Of a DNA stretch of 64,000 bases, positions 43,312 to 52,845 are shown one piece after another. How positions within the stretch are numbered: position 1 is the stretch's first letter; every line of letters begins with the position of its first letter. Source of the DNA: Gaeumannomyces sp. JS-464 (Eukaryota; Ascomycota; Sordariomycetes; Magnaporthales; Magnaporthaceae); contig NGZR01000005.1 of assembly GCA_002197995.1 (NCBI GenBank), positions 4,898,001-4,962,000 on the forward strand, in the 5' to 3' direction. The notes beneath the pieces were generated by a model, which ran no database searches, was not told where the DNA came from, and worked only from the letters and a program-made list of their open reading frames with translations. A program made the position numbers and the translations under genes.

Positions 43312-46300
43312 TCACCTCGCCAACCACGTAAGAAAATCGCCCCAAGCAACAGCCATCATCCTTGCCGCAGCGATGGGTAGCCAGTCGGCCGTGTTACTTA
43401 GCCACGCCCAAGTAACTGCTATCATCCTCCCCAAAGAGTCAGTCAGCGCGCCAGGTAACCACTCGATCGTATCTCCCAGCCATGGCTCGTACAGGTGCCG
43501 AAAGTCGACCTTGAGGAACGGCAGCCAAGGCGAGTACACAGCGTCTCCACGGCTCCGGATCTCGTTGATGTACGCCCTCGTCATCTGCACCCCATTGGCG
43601 CCCAACCACAGCTGCCGCTCGCGAGCCACGGCGAAATAGGCCAGGCCGGTGGTGATCAACGATATCGAGACGATTGCCTCCACTATTTCCACCTGGGGCA
43701 CCGCTGGGAACGCCGCCCATGTGCCAGGTGGTGCCGATGGGCTCGTACCACTGGCCTCGCCGTTGCTCTGTTCTTCCGCGCTCACAGCCTTGTTACCCGG
43801 TAACTCGTCGTGCTGAGCAGCTACCTGATCGCCGCTTCTGTGATTGATGAACGTGCCAACGATGCGAGATGCCGCCTGGAAGGGCCACATCATCGCGGCC
43901 AGCAGCCACAGGAAGACCACCCAGAGACTGAAGAAAGGCCTCATCAGAAGCACCGCCAGCGCATGAAGAATATGGAGGAATTGCCACGTGATCTCTTCTG
44001 GCTGAGATTCTGCCTGCGGCGCACAAGAGTGACAGAGCATGCTGGGAAGGCGAGCCCGCCAGGGCTTGGGTTTTGCGTCTTTGATTACCTCGGCTCTGGC
44101 CTTGCCTAGCTCGACCCTGACCTGCTCCGATTTGGCCAGGACTGCTGCGAGTTCGGTCTTTCTCTCCGCGTAAGTGCGTTGGATGGCCGCTGTCGATTCT
44201 GGGGTTACGTTGGCGTTCTCTGCAGCCCTGGCAAATAGACCGCGAGACTGCTGGCGCCTCTGCAGCCTGAGACGCGACTTGGCATGAAGCTCCCTGGCCT
44301 TCCTGAGCGTCTTGGAGATCTCGCCGGCGTGCCCTTCGAGACTGACGCGCTCTTGGTGAGACCGGATGGCTCGCTCCAGGTCCGCGATGGTTTGCCTGTG
44401 CCTCTTGTCTTCGCCTTCCTCATATTCGACAGGCCCCAAATCGCCCCCTTCGTTGCTGTCTGCCGGCTTGGTGATAGCCTCGACCACATTTTGCACCATG
44501 TGGCCAAGCTCGTCGTACTTGGCGGTGAGCCTGCCCTTGAGGGCGATGAGGTCATTGTTGTCTTTGGCTGCCTTGCTCAGCTTCGTCTCCATCTTATCTT
44601 TCAGATTCTGAATCTCTTGCGTCAAGCTCTTGCTCGTTTCTAGCGCTCCGACAAGTTCTGATTCAGAATTCCGGAGCCGGCTGATGTTCTCCAGCGCTTG
44701 CTCTAGCTGCCTCCGGCACTCCTCATAGACCGCCTTAGAGATGGAAACTTCCAGCTGGTCTTGCAGCTCGTTGATCTTGGTGTTTGCTTCTGCGAACTTC
44801 TGCTTCAATTCATCAAAGTTGGCAGCCGAGGCTCTTTCGCTCTTTTGGAAACTCTCGATTCGGTCCATGAACTCGCGGGCTGCTTTGTCGGCATCGTCTA
44901 GTTTTCTTCGCAAACTGCTAGCCTCATCCTCTTGCAGCTGTTTATCCGCCTCAAGCCTGTCAACAAGCGACCGCAGGCTTGTCAGCTCCGTCTCGAGCTC
45001 CTTGATGCGGACCAGCGACTGCCCCTCGACACCGGCCGTGGCGGCTTCGTCGGGCTGTGATGTGGGTGGCGGCGCGGCCGTGCTGCCGGTAGGGGACCAT
45101 CCGGGCAATCGGAGCCAGCTTCTGGGCGCGTCTGTCCTCCTGCTGGTCTGGCTTGCCTGCAGCCCGCCCAGCTGCCTTTCTAGCTTCTTGATCTTGGCTT
45201 CGGCGGCATCCAGCTCGGCTACGAACTGGCCGAAGGTCTCTTCGCATGCTTTGTGCTCAGCTTCGACCTCGGCCAGCGCCTGCGTCAGCCCGGCCACCTC
45301 CTTCTCCTTTTCTCTCAGCAGCCTCGTTTCAAAGCCGGTGTTCCGCCGCGCTCGCGTTCCCTGGGTTGCCGACAGCGATTTCGCCCTTGTTGGCCTGTCG
45401 GGGTGGGTGCCGTCTTGCTCCTCCTTGTCCTGGGGCGCATCACTAGCACCTGGGGTTGCGGCGTCTTGAGGCTGACCGAGTCCGGCCGACACAAGGGGGT
45501 CCACTTTCTCGCTGCTAGCACGGCTGCGGGCGTCTTCGAATGTGTCGAACTCCTCATCGCCTAGCTCTTCCTGCAGGCTCATCACAGACTCTTCGTATTC
45601 CCCGCCGCTGTCATGCTCGTAGTACTCATCAGCCTGGTGTCCTTCGCTGATGAAATCCGAGTCCTGGAGCAGGCGAATAATGTTGTCCGTCAAGAGCAGT
45701 TTTTGTTCCAAGCCGTCCTGATCGTCGGCTCGTGCTCGTTCCTGGCTGTCCGCGACCATATTCTTCAACTGGTTCACGACCGAGACCATATCCAAGGCTC
45801 TCTCGAGCTTCTCCTGCATCCTGGTGAGCTCTACCTGGGACTCTTTGAGCTCAGTGCTCAGCTTCATGAAATCTCCCAGTAGATCCTCGTCGGCGTCGGA
45901 CGGCTCAGCCCCCTGGGATGTCTTGAGCTTAACCAGGAGGTTCCAAACATGACCTGCAAGCTCGTGATCATGGCCTTCGTGCGTCAGGTAGCGTACCAGC
46001 TCCTTGATGGGGCCCGGGCTACCGCCCTGCTTGACCATCTCCATAAGCAGCTTGGCGACCTTGGGGTCCACATTGAACTGATCGCGCGGGGCGGTCCCGA
46101 CCACACGGCGATACTCGGCCGGGTCGTCGAAGGAGTCGTGGAGGAGGCCGTCGGCGCGCAGCAGCGAGTAGATGAGGCCCTCGGGCTGCCCGCCGGGCCC
46201 GTCCGAGAGCTCGTCCGGGGCCCCGAGCTGCACGAGCCGGCTCTGCAGCTTGCTGAAGCGCTGGGCCATCTCGCTGGCGCTGAGGACCTTGCCCGTCCCC

Positions 46301-47214
46301 GTGGGGTCCAGGAACAGGCCGGTGCCGTCGTCCTTGAGCTGGACGGTGTTGACGAAGGCCTCGAGGGCCGCTGATCTGCTGGTCCTTTTCCCTGATTTCG
46401 CTTTCCAGGTGCCCGTAGTCACGGGCCCAGTCGCTCTCCTTCCGCTCGAACTTCTTCACCAGACGGGCTTGCTCCGCCTCCAGGTCCGACTTGGCCTTTT
46501 GGAGCTCCTCGATCCTGTCATTCATGACCTTGAAGGCCGAATCGTCCTTTTTGGCAGCCTCGGACTCGGACCGGGGCCTGGGCGCGTCGACGGCGGGCGC
46601 TTGCGGCGCTGGTGCTACCGCCTCGCTCTTCTTCAGTCGCGCGTTTTCGCGCTTGAGCTCCTTGACTTTGGCACGCGACTCTCGATAATGCCCGAGCGCC
46701 CTGTCAAGTGAGTGTTGCAGAGCATCGGCATTTTTCTGTTGGTTCTCGAGATCCTGCCTGAGCTTGTCGGTCTCTGTGAGCTGTCCTGCGTTCGTGGCGG
46801 CTGCTGGCGGCGTGACTTCCTCGATGACGTCGTCAGCGGTGTCGGAATCTGGACCTTCGGTGCAGGAGTCCGTGTCGACCGAGGCCATCCTTTCATCATC
46901 GGGAATATCGCCGGGGTCTTCTAGGCCGCCGTCATGGTATTCATAGTGTCCATTGTTGCTGCCACGAGATGAGGGACGGGAGTGGTTTGAGTTGTTTTCG
47001 GTGTCTCCTGTTGATCCTATGTCAACATTTGCCTCGACTTCCTCGTCCTCCTGCTCCTGCTGCTCCTCCTCCTCCTGTTGCTGCTCCTGCTGCTGTTGCC
47101 GCTTTTCCTGCTGCTCCTGTTCCTCTTTTTGTCCCTTGTTCTGGTCCTGGCCCATGTCTTGCTCTCGCTTCTCCTCCTCCTTGGCCGTCCCAGGGTACTT
47201 TCCTCCGTCAGACA
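43312..47214 (-). CDS. Large coiled-coil protein with C-terminal membrane segments
   Basis: The frame from MSDGGKYPG (47214) runs through a Gln/Glu-rich acidic region and a coiled coil (KLRQDLENQQKNADALQHSL onward). The frame then changes once near 46375, where EIREKDQQIS is followed in another frame by AALEAFVNTVQLKDDGTG. The rest is one open frame to the stop. It has long heptad-rich helices (for example IKKLERQLGGLQ, LVDRLEADKQLQEDEASS) and a basic stretch (LRLQRRQQSRG). Two hydrophobic segments follow (FFSLWVVFLWLLAAMMWPF and VEAIVSISLITTGLAYFAV), then a Trp-rich C terminus. The layout suggests a membrane-anchored tether or organelle-shape protein; I cannot assign a family. The break near 46375 fits one extra or two missing bases. 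The 5' end probably extends further upstream through a damaged segment. Confidence 0.65.
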
Positions 47215-47772
47215 TTTGCACGATGGGGGAGGTGGCGGTACCCTTCGGTAACACCGGTGCTGCTGCTGTGGCCGCTGAAAAAGGTGCTGCAGCTGAGCCT
47301 GGACTTGGTTTTGATAGTCGCTCAAGCGAGCTGGTCCTGGGTCTCCAGGTACTGCCGGGGGTTGCTCGCGGCAAACTGGTACTCGGCCTCCAGGCGACGC
47401 TGGGCCTCCTCCGCCTCTGCGTGGAGTTGCACAGCGGTGTGCTGGACGTCGCACTAGCACCGGCCCTCCCTGAAGCCGCGGTCCAGGAGCTCGCGGACCT
47501 CTTGCTGTCGTCGCTAATGCTGCTGCGGCGGCCCGGACCTGGCCTTGGCGATGCGCAGCCTCGTGCGCCTTTCAGCCGCGACGGTTCCGCGCAGCCGGTG
47601 GATCCTAACGTCCCTGTCGCGGAGCGCGCCCCTGAGGTCTTGGGCTACCCTCTCGCCGCGACCCTCGTCGATCTTCAGATCTCGCAGGAGATCGGCGACG
47701 TGGTCGACGGCTTAGCGCCGGAGCTTGGCTGGTTGTTGGTTTGGCTTGAATTTCTAGGGGTGAAGGTATGTT
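47215..47772 (-). pseudogene. Disrupted coding segment, probably the 5' part of the coiled-coil gene
   Basis: Read on the minus strand this segment holds coherent helical protein in pieces, separated by stops and frame changes. The pieces include AVDHVADLLRDLKIDEGRGE, LHAEAEEAQRRLEAEYQFAA, SNPRQYLETQDQLA and, in another frame, RLSDYQNQVQAQLQHLFQR. Two TAG stops interrupt the second frame. The style matches the adjoining coiled-coil gene, so it is probably its N-terminal portion. Either the locus is decaying here or several sequence errors cluster. No clear start codon was found; a possible splice acceptor CCCTAG lies near 47757. Confidence 0.45.
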
Positions 47773-49730
47773 CCCAAGGGTAGAGGTGATGAAGTCGCCA
47801 AGACAGAAGGAATTTGGGTTATGGTCGTGGGATGAATCGCATTCGAGGGAATCGAGAAACGGACGTGGACATACTCGTGAGAAAAGGGGGTCAGGGGCGG
47901 ACAAAGAAACAACATCGTGAGTTAATGCATTTCTGCGTTCGGCAAAAACATAATGTCCGAAAACGGGACGTTGGAAGCTTGAGCTCGGCTTCAAGAAGAT
48001 AAACAACCGGATAAGAGGGCTGGACAATGGAAATCGGCCTGTCCGATCCGTCATTCACCATGTGATGGGCATTCGGGGTTGCGGATCCGGCAATGCTCGC
48101 ACACACAGAGATGGACAAAGACGTAGGAGCAAAGAAGCTCATGTTACTGAAAGTTGAATTCAGACAGACGGAAAAGTATTCCACAGCCCAATATCGAATG
48201 AGTACCTAGGTATCCATCAACAGCCGCCTTTGGACTATTGCAGCATTGAACCGGATTGGGAATAATCGAACCCCGAGCGAATGAAGCGACGCGGTGGCAC
48301 GGTGGTAGGAACCAGCTCGAGCCGTTGGACGAGCAAAAAAGGCGGGGCCTCGAATCGTTTCCCCTCGAGCTCCACCCCTGTGGGTCGGTCCCTGAAAAGC
48401 GACAGCAGAGCTCCCTTCCCCACATTCCGCTGCCGCAGAGCTGGGCCGGGTGAACAGCTGTTCTGTTTGAGACGGCGCTGAAAGTGAGCAGACGCTTTGA
48501 GGTTGCGGCGGTCAAGTTACGTCGTACGCGCTCTGATCTCAGCCCAGCTCCCACACTCTGTATCGAACCCTCGACACGCACCAAACACAAAACGCAAAAA
48601 AGAACGAGCTCCCTCTTCCTTGCTTGCCTCTCCACCCCCAACCACCTAACCTGCTTTATTTCCCCATTGCAGGTGCCCGAAAAACACGCTCTTTGCGGCT
48701 GCTTGCATTTCACCACTGCTCGATGCACGCTTCTGGCCACTGGTACGTGACACACGACACTTCTCGTCGCCCGCTTTCCTTGGTCTGCTTTGTCCTTCTG
48801 CTTTCTTGGTCGAGCTCCCTCTTTGTCTCTCTCCCTCACTTGCGCCTGCAATGTCTCTCTTCACGTGGACATGGACGCCGGGCCTGTGGTATTACCTAGG
48901 CTAGGTAGCCTACCTGTCCGCTACCCGTCAACTGCCATCACCCGCTCGGTCGTCTTGTTACACCAGCCAAGTACTACATCTTCTTGTCCTGCTCTAAACA
49001 AGCGCATCTCATGCGTGGCCGCCATCCTCTGGACAGAAACGGTAACCTAGCAGCATACACGGCCTCTTCCCCAGTGGCAGCAGCTCCTGGCTGTCTGTTG
49101 GTTGTTTCGTTCGTGGGAGCACGACACGCTGCAACAGCTGCTGGAGGCCGAGGGTGCGTCCCCTCACTTGTCTATATACCACATACCATTACACCACCCG
49201 CCCACACGCACACACGCACACACATGATGTATCATATCACCACCTCTTTGGCTTGCGGGAGTCTGCAGGCTGGGCCCAGTTAGTTTGCCAGGTGTCCATG
49301 TATTGTGGCCTCGTGTCCACAGCCAGCCAACCGGGCCTCTTCAAATCGGGGCCCCGCATGAAGACTTCTTTGGCTCGCGGGAACTCCATGTCCGGCCCGG
49401 CCCGCACTCAACTCTGCGCCCCGTGCCTGCCCGTCTGGCGACCCAGAGCCCCTGAAAGCCAGTGCTTGGGTACCTAGAGGTATCCCTGCTCTCAGCAGCC
49501 AGCGTCGCACCATGCGACCCTCTCATCGAGGCGGGAGCTGCATTTTCTTCCCTCCCCTTTTCGACAGAGCGAGAAGCTCGGCTGCCTTTAGTCTAGCATC
49601 ATTGTGTCGATATTACAATTCTGCCGGGCAACAACACATACTGACCACAAGACACAGATCCTCCTTGCTCCACACTCTTCCTTGCTTTCGTCCTTTGGGG
49701 CCTACTTCCCGGTATTGCCACTCGCCCACC
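47773..49730. promoter_or_regulatory. Divergent intergenic region, promoter of Tudor-SN
   Basis: About 2 kb between divergent genes. It has a CCTAGG/TAGGTAGCC cluster near 48893-48915, a CA-rich run near 49203-49223 and a C/T-rich leader immediately before the ATG. No gene recognised. Confidence 0.4.
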
Positions 49731-52394
49731 ATGTCCAAGACCTTTGTGGCCAACGTCAAGTCCGTCTTGAGCGGCGACACCCTTGTGCTCACGAGCCCCA
49801 ACAACCCGAACCTGGAGCGCACCTTCTCGCTCGCCTTTGTAAGCGCCCCTCGGCTCAGCAAGGACGGCGACGAGGCTTTTGCCTTCCAGTCGCGTGAATT
49901 CCTCAGGGAGGCTGCCATCGGAAAGCCTGTGCAATGTAAAGTCCTGTATACCATCCCGAGCTCCGGCCGGGAGTACGGCACCGCCATCGTCAAGGCCGGC
50001 CCGGAGCTGCCCGACGCGCTCGTTAAGGCCGGCTGGGTTAAGGTCCGCGAGGATGCTGGCAAAAAGGAGGAGGACGAGGAGGTCCTGCAGAGGCTTGAGG
50101 CCCTGCGCGCCCTCGAGTCCCAGGCCAGGACCGAGAGCAATGGCCTCTGGGTCGGATCTGGTGGCCACATTGAGGTCCAGAACGACCTTGGCGGCCCCGA
50201 CTTCATGAAGGAGTGGAAGGGCAAGACGGTAGACGGCGTCATCGAGCGTGTCTTTAGCGGCGACCGCATTCTCGTCCGCCTGCTGCTCTCGGAGAAGAAG
50301 CACTGCCAGGTCATGACGCTCCTGGCCGGCATCCGCACCCCGGCGACCGAGAGGGCAGGCCCTAACGGCGTCACCCAGGCCGCCGAGGAGCACGGCAACG
50401 AAGCCAAGGCCTTCGTGGAGGCGCGTCTGCTCCAGCGCAAGGTCAAGATCGACATGGTAGGAGCAAGCCCGCAGGGCAGTCTGGTTGCCTCCATCATCCA
50501 CCCGCGGGGCAACATCGCCGAGTTCCTGCTGGCGGAGGGTCTCGCACGCTGCAACGACTTCCACTCTACCATGCTTGGCGAACGTATGGCTGCTCTCCGG
50601 GCCGCCGAGAAGAAGGCGCAGGCGGCCAAGCTACGGCTGCACAAGCATCACGTTGCCAAGGCTGCCGAGGCTGGTAGCCAAGACGTGACAGTGGCCAAGA
50701 TCATTGGTGCCGACGCCATCATTGTCCGAAACAAGAACGGCGACGAGAGGCGGGTCAACATCAGCAGCGTGCGCGGGCCGCGGGCGGCCGAGTCGACCGA
50801 GGCGCCGTTCCGTGACGAGGCCAAGGAGTTCCTGCGCAAGCGCCTCATTGGCAAGCACGTTCAGCTGACGATCGATGGATCAAGACCCGCAGAGGGAGAC
50901 TTCGAGGCCCGCGATGTCGCGACTGTTGTTCAGGGTGGCAAGAACGTTGGACTGCAGCTCGTGCAGGAGGGTTACGCTTCCGTGATTCGGCACCGCAAGG
51001 ACGACACCGACCGGGCACCCAACTACGACGAGCTTCTGGTCGCCCAGGAGACGGCCAAGGCTGAGGGCAAGGGCATGTGGTCCGGCAAGGCGCCCAAGGT
51101 CAGGCAATACACCGATGCGTCCGAGTCGGTTCAGCGGGCGAGGATCCAGCTCTCGGTCCTTCAGCGGCAGAAGAAGGTCCCGGCAATCGTTGACTTTTGC
51201 AAGTCGGGCTCGCGTTTCACGATTCTGATTCCGCGCGAGGGAGTCAAGTTGACGCTTGTGCTGGGCGGCATCCGCGCGCCGCGCGCCCCAGGCCGGAACC
51301 CGGCACAAGACAAGGGTGAGCCCTTTGGGCAGGAGGCGCTTGACCTCGCCAACAAGCGCTGTAACCAACGTGACTGCGAGGTAGACATCCACGACATGGA
51401 CAAGGTCGGCGGCTTCATCGGCGACCTGTACATCAACCGGGAAAGCTTTGCCAAGACGCTGGTCGAGGAGGGCCTCGCATCGGTACACCAGTACTCTGCC
51501 GAGAAGTCGGGCAACGCCGCAGAGCTCAACGCGGCTGAGAAGCGGGCCAAGGAGGCCAAGAAGGGCATGTGGCACGACTGGGAACCCTCGCAGGATGAGG
51601 AACACGACGGCGTTGCCGAGGCTACCTCCGCGCTCGAGTCGACGACGATCGACAAGAAGCCTGAGGACTACCGCGACATTGTCATCACCAACATTGAGCC
51701 TAACGGCAAGCTCAAGATCCAGGAGGTGGGCAAGGGCACGGCGGCCCTCGAGACCATGATGACCGAGTTCAAGAAGTTCCACAACGACCCCAAGAACAAC
51801 ACGGGCGGCAAGGAGAACCCAAAGACGGGCGAGCTGGTGGCGGCCAGGTTCTCAGCAGACGGGCAGTGGTACCGGGCACGTATCCGATCCAACGACCGGG
51901 CGGCCAAGGTTGCCGAGGTGGTGTACATCGACTACGGCAACAGCGAGAAGCAGCCGTGGGCCAAGCTGCGGGCCCTGGACCAGCCGCAGTTCAGCACGCA
52001 GAAGCTGAAGCCGCAGGCCACAGACGCCATGCTGTCGTTTGTCGAGATTCCCGTCAACTCGCCCGACTACGCGCTCGACGCGGTGGACTTCATCGCGCGG
52101 GCGACTGAGGGCAAGCGGCTGGTGGGCAGCTTTGACTTTGTGGACTCCAAGGAGAACATCAGCTATATCACCATCTTCGACCCCGAGGCCGGCAAGGGCA
52201 AGCTCCCTGGAGTGGCCGATTCGGTCAACCGCGACGTGGTGCTCAACGGGCACGCCATGGTGCCCCGCAAGCTCAGGGGCTGGGAGCGCAGCAAGGTGTT
52301 TGAGCCGACGCTCAAGAGCCTCCGTGAAGCCGAGACTCAGGCCAAGCAAGACCGGCTCGGCATGTGGGAGTACGGTGACCTGACTGAGGACTAA
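49731..52394 (+). CDS. Tudor staphylococcal nuclease (Tudor-SN/SND1 homologue)
   Basis: Intronless, 887 residues from the ATG at 49731, close to the usual 880-920. It shows four staphylococcal-nuclease-like repeats (starting FVANVKSVLSGDTLVLTS; TVDGVIERVFSGDRILVRL; DVTVAKIIGADAIIVRN; VPAIVDFCKSGSRFTILI). A Tudor domain follows at about residues 700-760 (VAARFSADGQWYRARIRS ... VVYIDYGNSE), and then a partial fifth SN repeat at the C terminus ending GMWEYGDLTED. Family members bind and process structured or edited RNA, sit in stress granules and affect splicing and translation. YIDYGN is the classic Tudor aromatic-cage motif. No frame problem exists across 2.7 kb. The frame is also open upstream of 49731, but that stretch looks like leader sequence. 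Confidence 0.95.
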   Translation: MSKTFVANVKSVLSGDTLVLTSPNNPNLERTFSLAFVSAPRLSKDGDEAFAFQSREFLREAAIGKPVQCKVLYTIPSSGREYGTAIVKAGPELPDALVKAGWVKVREDAGKKEEDEEVLQRLEALRALESQARTESNGLWVGSGGHIEVQNDLGGPDFMKEWKGKTVDGVIERVFSGDRILVRLLLSEKKHCQVMTLLAGIRTPATERAGPNGVTQAAEEHGNEAKAFVEARLLQRKVKIDMVGASPQGSLVASIIHPRGNIAEFLLAEGLARCNDFHSTMLGERMAALRAAEKKAQAAKLRLHKHHVAKAAEAGSQDVTVAKIIGADAIIVRNKNGDERRVNISSVRGPRAAESTEAPFRDEAKEFLRKRLIGKHVQLTIDGSRPAEGDFEARDVATVVQGGKNVGLQLVQEGYASVIRHRKDDTDRAPNYDELLVAQETAKAEGKGMWSGKAPKVRQYTDASESVQRARIQLSVLQRQKKVPAIVDFCKSGSRFTILIPREGVKLTLVLGGIRAPRAPGRNPAQDKGEPFGQEALDLANKRCNQRDCEVDIHDMDKVGGFIGDLYINRESFAKTLVEEGLASVHQYSAEKSGNAAELNAAEKRAKEAKKGMWHDWEPSQDEEHDGVAEATSALESTTIDKKPEDYRDIVITNIEPNGKLKIQEVGKGTAALETMMTEFKKFHNDPKNNTGGKENPKTGELVAARFSADGQWYRARIRSNDRAAKVAEVVYIDYGNSEKQPWAKLRALDQPQFSTQKLKPQATDAMLSFVEIPVNSPDYALDAVDFIARATEGKRLVGSFDFVDSKENISYITIFDPEAGKGKLPGVADSVNRDVVLNGHAMVPRKLRGWERSKVFEPTLKSLREAETQAKQDRLGMWEYGDLTED

Positions 52395-52845
52395 GGGGTT
52401 TCGGGAGAACACGCGTCTCTAGCGTCAGCCCCGTCTGGTTTTTCTGGGCACTTTTCCGTATAACGGTAGCTCATTTTGAGCTAGGGTCATTTACACCGGT
52501 CATTTTCGCTTTGATACTAGGCATACAGAAAAGTTTAGCCAGGTTTGTTTCGCTGCCGCAATCTAGGCGAGCCACAAACGAAGAAAAAAAAATTGAATAA
52601 GAAAAAACGGCCCCAGTGATTGATTCGCCAAGGTGTATGCTGTGTACTGTATACTGCTCCCCCTAATTAATTGTTTTCCATTGTATTTCTTTTACACCAT
52701 TTACCCCTTTCTTTTGCATTGATTTTCACGGTCGTTCTCGACTAGGGCCACAAATATGTGTGAAGCCGAGAAACCACGTTCACAATCCAACCCCCATCAA
52801 GTCATTATCACTGCTTCCTTCTTGTTGTTGCGAACCTTTGGCGCC
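52395..52845. terminator. Convergent 3' region between Tudor-SN and GH3 genes
   Basis: A spacer of about 450 bp, T-rich and A-rich (for example 52583-52607 and 52660-52720), as expected of fungal polyadenylation zones. No gene is visible. Confidence 0.4.
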
